Assembly: GCF_000187745.1 (NCBI RefSeq) | Contig: NZ_GL732488.1 | Location: forward strand, 51,025-115,024 | Source: Streptococcus sp. M334 | GTDB lineage: Bacteria > Bacillota > Bacilli > Lactobacillales > Streptococcaceae | DNA: 64,000 bases | Reading direction: 5' to 3' | Shown here: positions 45,647-53,322 of the stretch, in pieces | Layout of the letters: each line of letters opens with the position of its first letter | Numbering within the stretch: position 1 is the first letter of the stretch | Translations under genes and position numbers: made by a program | Notes under the pieces: generated by a model | Told to the model about the DNA's origin: nothing | Database searches by the model: none | The model's input: the letters and a program-made list of their open reading frames with translations, nothing else

Positions 45647-46061
45647 GCGCTTCTCCTTTGCTAATTCTAGGAGTCTTAAATCCTTTATTATAAATAAAGG
45701 GGCTGGTATCTAATACTTTTTTGACATTTCCTTGTCACAACAGCTCAAAAACAAATAGTGAATAACCCCATTGATATCATACCTTATTTTCATACATAGT
45801 GCCAGTCCTACCCTTTTATTTTTAATTTTTTTCAACCTTCATTTCAGTTCTCTTATCCATCCCCTTAACAAAAATTTATATCTATTCTTCTAAACCTTGA
45901 GTGTAGTTAAAACGAGATTCCATACTCTTATAACATTGAGAAGCTCCTTATCAAATAGTAGACATAAAAAGTTCTAGCTTTCGGATTGACAATCTGCAAA
46001 AGATTTGTTAAGATATGAATGAATTAAACAAAATATTCATTCAAAGGGAGATTAAATCAAA
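45647..46061. other. Divergent regulatory region between the TCS and the TetR gene
   Basis: No gene is supported in these 415 bp. The left part carries a TTTATAATAAAGG element that may be the TCS promoter. The right part holds the TetR promoter and operator described separately. Confidence 0.6.
45986..46043 (+). promoter_or_regulatory. Promoter and operator of the TetR gene
   Basis: TTGACA (45986-45991) and TAAGAT (46009-46014) are 17 bp apart. Directly after the -10 lies a perfect inverted repeat TGAATGAAT-N10-ATTCATTCA (46016-46043). The same half-sites recur before the next gene. Confidence 0.85.
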
Positions 46062-46625
46062 TTGGACAAAAAACAGACTTTAAAATCAGCAGCTTACGAA
46101 GTTTTTTCAAGAAAAGGATACAAGGCGACAGGAATTTCAGAAATTGCTAGACAAGCTCATGTAGCAGTCGGATCTTTTTATAACTATTACGAAAGTAAAG
46201 AAGCTATTTTTCTAGATATCTATATTGATGAAAACAACCGTGTTCGCCAAGCTATGATTGAAGAACTGGATTGGGAAATTGATATGACTGATCTCATTAG
46301 TCAACTCTTTGCTCAATCCAGAGCACTCGTTTCTTCCAATAAAATTCTTGCTGAATGGTATAATCCTGCTATTGCAGATGAGTTACACAATTACTATTCT
46401 TCAGAAGAAGGGAAAGTCGCGAATCCATTTCATCAATTTCTCGTGAAAACCTTTACTAATCGTTTGCGGTCTGAAGGCTATTCACCAGAAAAAATTCAAG
46501 ATATTTTACAGGTTTACAACCTATTTTACTACATGGATATGCATATCACAGAAAATGATTTTCCAGATATTAGCAAAACTGTAGAAATACTAGCAACCAA
46601 CTTCATTAAAGGAATACTGAAATAA
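46062..46625 (+). CDS. TetR/AcrR-family transcriptional regulator
   Basis: The 187-residue protein starts with a TTG codon (reading DKKQTLKSAAYEVFSRKGY) behind AGGGAG. Residues 1-55 are the TetR helix-turn-helix (GISEIARQAHVAVGSFYNYYESKEAIF), followed by a helical ligand-binding domain. Matching palindromes before this gene and before 46714 indicate that it represses both itself and the membrane-anchored reductase-like gene. Confidence 0.92.
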   Translation: MDKKQTLKSAAYEVFSRKGYKATGISEIARQAHVAVGSFYNYYESKEAIFLDIYIDENNRVRQAMIEELDWEIDMTDLISQLFAQSRALVSSNKILAEWYNPAIADELHNYYSSEEGKVANPFHQFLVKTFTNRLRSEGYSPEKIQDILQVYNLFYYMDMHITENDFPDISKTVEILATNFIKGILK

Positions 46626-46656
46626 AGAAATCTTTTCTTTATTTTTTGGAAATTAT

Positions 46657-46683
46657 TGAATGAAAAAAAATATTATTCATTCA
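46657..46683 (+). promoter_or_regulatory. Second TetR operator, before the reductase-like gene
   Basis: TGAATGAA-N11-TTCATTCA repeats the half-sites of the operator at 46016-46043 and lies 31 bp before the next start codon. Confidence 0.8.
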
Positions 46684-46713
46684 TAGAAAATTACTACACT
46701 ATAGGAGTTAAAA

Positions 46714-47490
46714 ATGAAACGAGGGAAAAAAATGTTCATAATTATTCTAACTACACTTGGAGTGCTCGGCTTTATATCTTGGGGAATCATTACCTATCTT
46801 GGACGAAGTCAAACTTTATCGATAAAATCCATTGAAAATCCCAGCGGAGATTTGTATTTAGTTCACATCACAAAACCAAAAAATCAAATATGGAAAGCTA
46901 GCTCCTATGCTCAGTTTAAGCTTCCTGACAGCTCGTTTGGTCCAGACAAAAGTCCAGTAAAGGAGGATCAGGCTAGCCGATGGCTAACCCTTGCTTCCAC
47001 TCCTGATGAGGATGAAATTCTTATTGTAACCCATAATAGTGGTAGCGTGTTTAAGGAAACCTTAACACATTTACCAGCTGGTAGTAAAATTGAGATGAGT
47101 TGGCTGGAGTCATCTTTATCTGTTAAAGACAATGACCAAGCACTGGTTTGTTTTGCCTCTGATGTCGGTATTTCTACTCTACGTCCAGTTGTGAAAGAGT
47201 GGGCTGGTAAGCGATCCATCATTCTTAATCATTTAGACAAAGGAGTAAACATTTTTGATAATGAGTTAAGAGAGCTTAGTAAGAATAATCCGAATCTAAC
47301 TTATAAAACTAGCGAAACCTTTTCTCAAAGCCAAGCATTTTTAAAACGTGCTATTGATGAATACGGCAATCAAGCCAGCTATCTCATCACAGGTCAGCCT
47401 GATGATGTAAATGAGATGAAGAATTTTTTAAAGGAAAATGGCATTGATAACAAAAATATCCAAGTAAGCTCGTTTAGAGGTTTGAAATAA
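46714..47490 (+). CDS. Membrane-anchored ferredoxin-NADP reductase-like protein
   Basis: The 258-residue protein has one N-terminal span (residues 7-28) followed by a domain that resembles the FNR superfamily. RWLTLASTPDEDEILIVTH corresponds to the FAD-binding R-x-(YT)-S strand, GSVFKETLTHLPAGSKIEM to the following loop, and LVCFASDVGISTLRPVVKEW to the NAD(P)-binding G-I-T loop. No ferredoxin or cytochrome domain is attached. A TetR operator upstream suggests induction by a small molecule. Function beyond the fold is unknown. Confidence 0.65.
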   Translation: MKRGKKMFIIILTTLGVLGFISWGIITYLGRSQTLSIKSIENPSGDLYLVHITKPKNQIWKASSYAQFKLPDSSFGPDKSPVKEDQASRWLTLASTPDEDEILIVTHNSGSVFKETLTHLPAGSKIEMSWLESSLSVKDNDQALVCFASDVGISTLRPVVKEWAGKRSIILNHLDKGVNIFDNELRELSKNNPNLTYKTSETFSQSQAFLKRAIDEYGNQASYLITGQPDDVNEMKNFLKENGIDNKNIQVSSFRGLK

Positions 47491-47617
47491 AAGCAATCTG
47501 TCTTCTGTATATCTGAATCAAACCCTAACTACTAGGTCATTTTGTAGAGCGGCTAAACAAGCCTACTAGCTAATTCTATGTAAATATGGTAGGATAAACA
47601 TAGAGAAAGGAGCTCTT

Positions 47618-48691
47618 ATGACCAATATTTTTGACTATCTGAAAGATGTCGCACACGATTCCTTTTACGACTTACCTTTGAATGAATTAGATGTTTTAGC
47701 CTTAACAGAAACCACCTATCTCTCCTTTGATAATCTGGTCTCCACAACTCCTCAGCGACTTTTAGATCTGGCTCCTCAGGTTCCAAGGGAGCCCAACATG
47801 TTGACAAATAAAAATAGGCTCCAGTTATTAGACAAACTAGCCCAACACAAACGCTTCAAGAATTGCAAACTCTCCCATTTCATCAACGACATCGACCCTG
47901 AACTGCAAAAGCAATTTGCGGCTATAACCTACCGTCTCACTCTCGATACCTATCTGATTGTCTTTCGTGGGACTGATGACAGTATCATTGGCTGGAAGGA
48001 AGATTTCCACCTGACCTATATGAAGGAAATTCCTGCTCAAAAGCACGCCCTCCACTATTTAAAGAACTTTTTTACCCACCATCCTAAGCAAAAGGTCATT
48101 CTGGCCGGGCATTCCAAGGGAGGAAATCTAGCCATCTATGCCGCTAGCCAAATTGAGCAAAGCTTGCAAAATCAAATCACAGCAGTTTATACCTTTGATG
48201 CGCCTGGTCTCCACAAAGAATTGACCCAAACCGAGGGCTATCAAAGGATAATGGATAGAACCAAGGTCTTCATTCCACAAGGTTCCATTATTGGTATGAT
48301 GCTGGAAATTCCTGCCCACCAAATCATTGTTCAAAGTACTGCCTTGGGTGGTATCGCCCAGCACGATACCTTTAGTTGGCAGATTGAGGACAAGCACTTC
48401 GTCCAACTGGAAAAGACCAACAGCGATAGCCAACAAGTCGACACAACCTTCAAGGAGTGGGTGGCCACAGTCCCTGATGTGGAACTCCAGCTCTACTTCG
48501 ATCTCTTCTTTGGCACTATTCTCGATGCTGGGATTAGCTCCATCAATGACCTGTCTTCCTTAAAAGCTATCGAGCATATTCATCATCTCTTTGTCCAAGC
48601 GCAATCCCTCACTCCAAAAGAAAGAGAAACCATGGGACGCCTTACCCAGTTATTGATTGATACCCGTTACCAAGCATGGAAAAATAGATAA
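47618..48691 (+). CDS. DUF2974 (Mbeg1-like) alpha/beta-hydrolase
   Basis: The 357-residue protein has the lipase-type nucleophile elbow ILAGHSKGGNLAIYAA (about residue 165), an upstream YLIVFRGTDDSIIGWKEDF segment and YTFDAPGL, all typical of the Mbeg1-like family. A GAAAGGAG ribosome site precedes the ATG. No signal peptide is present, so it should be cytoplasmic. Its substrate is unknown. Confidence 0.82.
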   Translation: MTNIFDYLKDVAHDSFYDLPLNELDVLALTETTYLSFDNLVSTTPQRLLDLAPQVPREPNMLTNKNRLQLLDKLAQHKRFKNCKLSHFINDIDPELQKQFAAITYRLTLDTYLIVFRGTDDSIIGWKEDFHLTYMKEIPAQKHALHYLKNFFTHHPKQKVILAGHSKGGNLAIYAASQIEQSLQNQITAVYTFDAPGLHKELTQTEGYQRIMDRTKVFIPQGSIIGMMLEIPAHQIIVQSTALGGIAQHDTFSWQIEDKHFVQLEKTNSDSQQVDTTFKEWVATVPDVELQLYFDLFFGTILDAGISSINDLSSLKAIEHIHHLFVQAQSLTPKERETMGRLTQLLIDTRYQAWKNR

Positions 48692-48709
48692 AAAGCTTAT
48701 GAAAAGGTA

Positions 48710-48860
48710 ATACTCTTCGAAAATCTCTTCAAACCACGTCAGCGTCGTCTTACCGTATATATGTTACTGACTTCGTCAGTTTCATCTACAACCTCAAAGC
48801 AGTGCTTTGAGCAACCTGCGGCTAGCTTCCTAGTTTGCTTTTTGATTTTCATTGAGTATA
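48710..48860 (+). repeat. BOX element (A1B1C1)
   Basis: A complete plus-orientation BOX with boxA (TACTCTTCGAAAATCTC), one boxB and boxC ending TTTTCATTGAGTATA, 18 bp after the hydrolase stop. Confidence 0.95.
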
Positions 48861-48899
48861 AAAACCTTCTCATAAGCTTTTCTTGTTTTAAAGAAGAAA

Positions 48900-49337
48900 T
48901 CACTCCTTCATCTGACTCTCTGCATCAGCCACGACTTGCTCTAGACTGGTCTGACCAAGTTCAGCCTCCATAGCCAGCTGAATTCTCTCCAATTTTTGAT
49001 CCAAAACATCATGAATATGCGCTCCAACTGGGCAATTTGGATTTGGATTGTCATGGAAACTGAAGAGTTGACCTGTCTTACCAAGACATTCGACCGCCTG
49101 ATAAACATCTAAAAGACTAATGTCCTTGAGATCCTTAACAATCTCTGTTCCCCCTGTTCCACGCGCTACTGAAATCAGCTCTGCCTTCTTCAACTGGGAC
49201 AAGGTCTTTCTGATAATGACAGGATTGACCCCGACACTAGCAGCCAGAAAATCACTGGTCACCTTGCTTTCCTTCCCCTCGAGGGCAATAATTATCAGCA
49301 TATGAGTCGCAATGGTAAATCTACTTGGAATTTGCAT
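48900..49337 (-). CDS. Rrf2-family transcriptional regulator
   Basis: The 145-residue protein has the Rrf2 winged helix (MQIPSRFTIATHMLIII, SDFLAASVGVNPVIIRKTLSQLKKAELI, GTGGTEIVKDLKDISLLDVYQAV). Only one cysteine is seen in the usual cluster region (NPNCPVG), so it is not a classic Fe-S IscR and resembles the YwnA/CymR branch. The target is unknown. Confidence 0.88.
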   Translation of the reverse strand: MQIPSRFTIATHMLIIIALEGKESKVTSDFLAASVGVNPVIIRKTLSQLKKAELISVARGTGGTEIVKDLKDISLLDVYQAVECLGKTGQLFSFHDNPNPNCPVGAHIHDVLDQKLERIQLAMEAELGQTSLEQVVADAESQMKE

Positions 49338-49412
49338 CCTCTTCTCCTTTTTACGAGGCTCCCCTGCCTCTACTCTTCTTTTTCTTTTATTATACCCTTT
49401 TTAGTTGTAATG

Positions 49413-50255
49413 TCAATCGTTACCACTTTTCAACCAGACATCTAACTCCCTATCATAACCCTCTTTCTGGGCCAATTCTCTCAGAAATTCCTGATGATGA
49501 GTATGGTGGATCCCATTGACCAGACTTTCATAGTAAACCTCAAAATAGGGAAGTTTGAGGGCTTTAGCCAACTGCAATTCAGCTACCACATCATAGTCTA
49601 CCCGTCGGAAGTCCATATCTACCAAGCCCTTGTCATCAAATTCTAAAATCATATACTGAGCTCGCAAGTCCTTCCGCAACTGAGCATCTAGAAAGAAAGG
49701 CTGCCCAATCGAACCTGGATTGACAATCAATTGGCCACCAGTCCCGTAACGAAGCAACTGCTGGTGAATATGACCATAAACAGCAATATCACAAGGCGGA
49801 TTGGTCACCAAGCGGTCAAAATCCTCTTGAGCTCCAGTATGAATCAACTCACGCCCCCAGTTCTTATCAGGAAGATGGTGGCTAATTCCTACCGTCAAAT
49901 CCCCAAACTGTCGATGGAGCTGGAGAGGTTGATTATGGAGCGTTTCGATTTCTTCTAGGGAAATTTCCTCTAAAACATACTGGCACTGGCGCAAGAGATA
50001 GCGTTGACTGGGGCGGGTACTATCCAATTCCTTACGGACACCGTGCCACAGACTGTCTTCCCAGTTTCCCAAAACTCTAGCTGTAATCGGTAGTTGAGCC
50101 AACAAGTCCAAAATCCTTCTGCGCCCTGTTCCTGGCATGAGAATATCTCCCAAAAGCCAGTATTCATCCACTCCTCGCTGCCGAGTATCTGCCAAAACAG
50201 CCTCCAAGGCTGTAATATTTCCATGAATATCTGAAAGAAGAGCTATTTTTGTCAT
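49413..50255 (-). CDS. Calcineurin-like metallophosphoesterase (YfcE/MPP superfamily)
   Basis: The 280-residue protein has the metallophosphatase motifs LLSDIHGNITAL, WLLGDILMPG, VLGNWED and VYGHIHQQLL. The second ATG (MTKIALLSD) is preferred since GAGGAG lies 6 nt before it. The substrate is likely a phosphodiester but is not defined. It diverges from psaR. Confidence 0.85.
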   Translation of the reverse strand: MTKIALLSDIHGNITALEAVLADTRQRGVDEYWLLGDILMPGTGRRRILDLLAQLPITARVLGNWEDSLWHGVRKELDSTRPSQRYLLRQCQYVLEEISLEEIETLHNQPLQLHRQFGDLTVGISHHLPDKNWGRELIHTGAQEDFDRLVTNPPCDIAVYGHIHQQLLRYGTGGQLIVNPGSIGQPFFLDAQLRKDLRAQYMILEFDDKGLVDMDFRRVDYDVVAELQLAKALKLPYFEVYYESLVNGIHHTHHQEFLRELAQKEGYDRELDVWLKSGND

Positions 50256-50366
50256 ATTCATCTCCTCGTTTTTTCTCTTGCAATAAGTATAACATAAAAA
50301 GTCACAGCTAGAGAAATCTAGCTTTTTTTGATATACTAGATAAAGATATTAGACAAGAGGAAACGA

Positions 50367-51017
50367 ATGACCCCGAATAAAGAAGATTATCTAAAGTGTA
50401 TTTATGAAATTGGCACAGACCTGCATAAGATTACCAACAAGGAAATTGCGGCTCGCATGCAAGTCTCTCCCCCTGCCGTAACTGAAATGATTAAACGGAT
50501 GAAGAGCGAAAACCTCATCCTCAAAGACAAGGAATGTGGCTATCTACTGACTGACCTCGGGCTCAAACTAGTCTCTGAGCTCTACCGTAAGCACCGCCTG
50601 ATTGAAGTTTTTCTAGTTCATCATTTAGACTATACGAGTGACCAGATTCACGAGGAAGCTGAGGTCTTGGAACATACTGTCTCTGACCTGTTCGTGGAAA
50701 GACTGGATAAATTGCTAGGTTTCCCTAAAACCTGCCCCCACGGAGGAACCATTCCTGCCAAGGGAGAACTCCTAGTTGAAATCAATAACCTCCCCCTTTC
50801 GGATATTAAAGAAGCTGGCGCCTACCGTCTGACTCGGGTGCACGATAGTTTTGACATTCTCAATTATCTGGACAAGCATGCACTTCACATCGGTGATCCG
50901 CTCCAAGTCCAGCAGTTTGATGGCTTCAGCAATAGCTTCACTATCCTCAGTAAAGACAAGGATTTACAAGTAAATATGGACACTGCCAAACAACTCTACG
51001 TCGAAAAAATCGACTAA
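50367..51017 (+). CDS. psaR: Manganese-dependent DtxR-family repressor PsaR
   Basis: The 216-residue regulator has a DtxR-type winged helix (MTPNKEDYLKCIYEIG, VSPPAVTEMIKRMKSENLI), a dimerisation/metal domain with EVFLVHHLDYTSDQIHEEAEVLEH supplying the metal ligands, and a C-terminal FeoA/SH3-like domain. It represses the manganese importer psaBCA; the psaB operator is in this window at 62957-62980. A TATACT -10 and GAGGAAA site precede it. Confidence 0.93.
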   Translation: MTPNKEDYLKCIYEIGTDLHKITNKEIAARMQVSPPAVTEMIKRMKSENLILKDKECGYLLTDLGLKLVSELYRKHRLIEVFLVHHLDYTSDQIHEEAEVLEHTVSDLFVERLDKLLGFPKTCPHGGTIPAKGELLVEINNLPLSDIKEAGAYRLTRVHDSFDILNYLDKHALHIGDPLQVQQFDGFSNSFTILSKDKDLQVNMDTAKQLYVEKID

Positions 51018-51035
51018 TTTCTCAAGTCCCCTACC

Positions 51036-51070
51036 AACCCTGAAAGTTTGATTTTCAGGGTTTTATTTTT
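51036..51070 (+). terminator. Intrinsic terminator of psaR
   Basis: AACCCTGAAA pairs with TTTTCAGGGTT and is followed by TTATTTTT. Confidence 0.88.
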
Positions 51071-51136
51071 ATCATTTGATTTTGCTTTCATTTAGTTGTA
51101 GAATATTTGTTAAAAAAAAGAAAGATAGTTTAAACT

Positions 51137-51847
51137 ATGAAAAAATCACTAAAAATTTTTGCGACATCTAAATGGTTTGACCTCTTTGGAGTTGCTTTGG
51201 TCGTTGGGATTGCGATTGCATCTGGTTACCTCAACTCCCGTCTCGACAAATTCGTAGACTGGGGCCCATGGACAGCTCTTGTTCCCTTTGGATTGATTTC
51301 CGTAACCAATGTTGGGATTTCCATGTTGTCCACTCGTTTCACGGGAAAATTAAGCAAATGGGGAAATTATTTTGGTATTGTTAATACCATTTTGTCTGGT
51401 AGCATTGATTATATCCTTGGAAATAAGGCGGCTATTATCACCTATCCCGTCACCTTCCTCATTTATACCTTTGCGATTAAGAAATGGGAAGCTTCGCAAG
51501 AAGGCAGACCCAACCAAATGAGCCAAAAACAGCTAAAATTGGCGGCCATCATCATTTCCATCATCGCCTTCCTCTTTGCCTTTGCGACCAACTATATCGG
51601 CTATGGTGGCAAGATGAATCTCCTTGCCTACGTAACAACTATTGCCTTTGCACTGTCCCTCATTGCCAATGCTTTGAACGCATTGAAACTAACAACTCAG
51701 TGGGGCTTTTGGTTGATTTACAATTTCGTTCAGCTGACAAAGGCTGGTATTCAAGGGAATTTCGCCAATATCGGTAAATACATCTTTTATATCCTCAATG
51801 CAATCGGAGCTTTGTTTGTCTGGAATGATGAAGAGGTGGAACAATAA
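51137..51847 (+). CDS. pnuC: PnuC-family vitamin B3 (nicotinamide riboside) transporter
   Basis: The 236-residue protein has seven or so membrane spans and the PnuC features WGPWTALVPFGLISVTNVGI, GNYFGIVNTILSGSIDYILG and WGFWLIYNFVQLTKA. It imports nicotinamide riboside by facilitated diffusion driven by cytoplasmic phosphorylation. It is monocistronic. Together with PncA it covers NAD precursor salvage. Confidence 0.92.
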   Translation: MKKSLKIFATSKWFDLFGVALVVGIAIASGYLNSRLDKFVDWGPWTALVPFGLISVTNVGISMLSTRFTGKLSKWGNYFGIVNTILSGSIDYILGNKAAIITYPVTFLIYTFAIKKWEASQEGRPNQMSQKQLKLAAIIISIIAFLFAFATNYIGYGGKMNLLAYVTTIAFALSLIANALNALKLTTQWGFWLIYNFVQLTKAGIQGNFANIGKYIFYILNAIGALFVWNDEEVEQ

Positions 51848-51966
51848 GAAGGAAATCAAATAAAGAAATCTAATAGAATCTCCTTACTAAAATTTTTTAT
51901 CATTTTACTTGTAACTCCCATTCTTTTGGAGTAGAATGAAGATAGATAAAAGAGGGAGGTCTTGTC

Positions 51967-52380
51967 ATGAAAAAACTCTTTAGAATCCATTTTGTAGCAA
52001 TTGCAGTCATTGATTTGCTACTATTTACATTTTTTGGTACTAGACACGAGACAGTTTTCGACTGGCTCTTGCTCACTGGTTTTATTTTCCTCCTTGCTCA
52101 GGGACTCCTGCTATTTCGCTTGGTTGTCCGACTCAAACATCAATTCGCTGAGATTTATCCTCAAATCAATAAAAAGATTCGCTTCTACTATTTAGGGGTT
52201 CTCTCCATTGATTTTCTATTTTTTGTCCTTTTAGCCTTCGTTAGTTCTCATCGTTTTTCATCTCTTATGCCAATCATCACTGCTTGCCATTCTACTTTAT
52301 ATTATAGGACAGCTGACTACCTAAGAGAAAACTATCCAGACTTTTACGACAAACACATCACTTTATGGGAGTGTCTCTAA
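51967..52380 (+). CDS. Small membrane protein, tandem paralog 1
   Basis: This 137-residue protein has three or four hydrophobic spans (IHFVAIAVIDLLLFTFFG, WLLLTGFIFLLAQGLLLF, YLGVLSIDFLFFVLLAF) and a C-terminal YYRTADYLRENYPDFYDKHITLWECL. It is the same length as the next gene and shares its layout and ending (ITLWECL vs ISFWNIL). I do not recognise the family. GAGGGAGGT precedes the ATG. Confidence 0.8.
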   Translation: MKKLFRIHFVAIAVIDLLLFTFFGTRHETVFDWLLLTGFIFLLAQGLLLFRLVVRLKHQFAEIYPQINKKIRFYYLGVLSIDFLFFVLLAFVSSHRFSSLMPIITACHSTLYYRTADYLRENYPDFYDKHITLWECL

Positions 52381-52398
52381 GGAAAAGGAGGTTTTAGC

Positions 52399-52812
52399 AT
52401 GAAAAAAATCATCTTCATCAAAACCACTCAACTCCTTGTCATTGATGGAATCATGCTGGTATTTTTGACATTTAAAGAGGGGCTTACTTGGGATTGGATT
52501 TTAATTTATAGCGGTTGGCTCATTTTCTTTCATCCTGTGCTATTGACCTATCTGTCCAACCAACTTTGTGACCACTTTAGTCACCTCTATTCCCAGATTA
52601 GACCGAGATTCTGGCGCTTTGCCTTACAAATCCTCCTATGGGATAGTCTGATGATTCTCTCCTTGATATGTTTGAGTGGTGTGGCACTTTTCCTTCAGGG
52701 AAATCTCCTCATCCTAGGACATCTCATCCCTTCCTATCGCACCTGCCAAAGCTTGAAAAGAGACTTCCCCCAAGCCTATCAAGAACCGATTTCATTTTGG
52801 AATATTTTGTGA
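52399..52812 (+). CDS. Small membrane protein, tandem paralog 2
   Basis: This 137-residue protein parallels its upstream neighbour: MKKIIFIKTTQLLVIDGIMLVF, a central span pair, SYRTCQSLKRDFPQAYQEPISFWNIL at the end. It lies 18 bp after paralog 1 with AAAGGAGG as the ribosome site, so both are one operon that arose by gene duplication. No function is known. Confidence 0.8.
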   Translation: MKKIIFIKTTQLLVIDGIMLVFLTFKEGLTWDWILIYSGWLIFFHPVLLTYLSNQLCDHFSHLYSQIRPRFWRFALQILLWDSLMILSLICLSGVALFLQGNLLILGHLIPSYRTCQSLKRDFPQAYQEPISFWNIL

Positions 52813-52814
52813 TA

Positions 52815-52860
52815 GATAAGAAAAACCAAGCTGTCTGGCTTGGTCTTTCTTATCTATTTT
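52815..52860. terminator. Bidirectional terminator
   Basis: AAAAACCAAGC and GCTTGGTCTTT form a stem with T-runs on both strands, between the converging paralog 2 and dtd genes. Confidence 0.8.
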
Positions 52861-53293
52861 TCGTATCAAGGATAATGGTAACTGGTCCGTCATTGACCAG
52901 CTCAACTTGCATATCCGCTCCAAAGATACCTGTCTGAACAGGCACTTCTTGCGCTAGTTTTTGATTGAAAGCATCATAGAAATCTGATGCCATATCAGGC
53001 TTGGCTGCGCCAGTAAAGGCTGGACGATTGCCTTTCTTGGTGTCCGCAAAGAGGGTAAACTGAGAAATAGAGAGGATTTCTCCTTCAATATCTTTGACAG
53101 ACAGGTTCATCTTGCCTTCTGCGTCTGAAAAAATTCGCATATTGACAAGCTTTCTCACAGCATAGTCCAAATCTTCCTCTTGGTCCTCTGGTCCAACACC
53201 AACCAGCAATAAGAGGCCCTGATTGATTTTCCCCTGCACCTGACCTTCAATACTCACTTGGGCCTTTTTAACCCGTTGGATAATGATTTTCAT
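52850..53293 (-). CDS. dtd: D-aminoacyl-tRNA deacylase
   Basis: The 147-residue protein has the DTD motifs [36 protein letters not shown] (SQFTL) and [22 protein letters not shown] (cross-subunit GP-type motif). It removes D-amino acids from mischarged tRNA. It is 29 bp after the Rel gene, a conserved pairing in Firmicutes. Confidence 0.96.
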   Translation of the reverse strand: MKIIIQRVKKAQVSIEGQVQGKINQGLLLLVGVGPEDQEEDLDYAVRKLVNMRIFSDAEGKMNLSVKDIEGEILSISQFTLFADTKKGNRPAFTGAAKPDMASDFYDAFNQKLAQEVPVQTGIFGADMQVELVNDGPVTIILDTKNR

Positions 53294-53322
53294 AATAGCC
53301 TTTCTAGTAAGAGCTCAGACAA

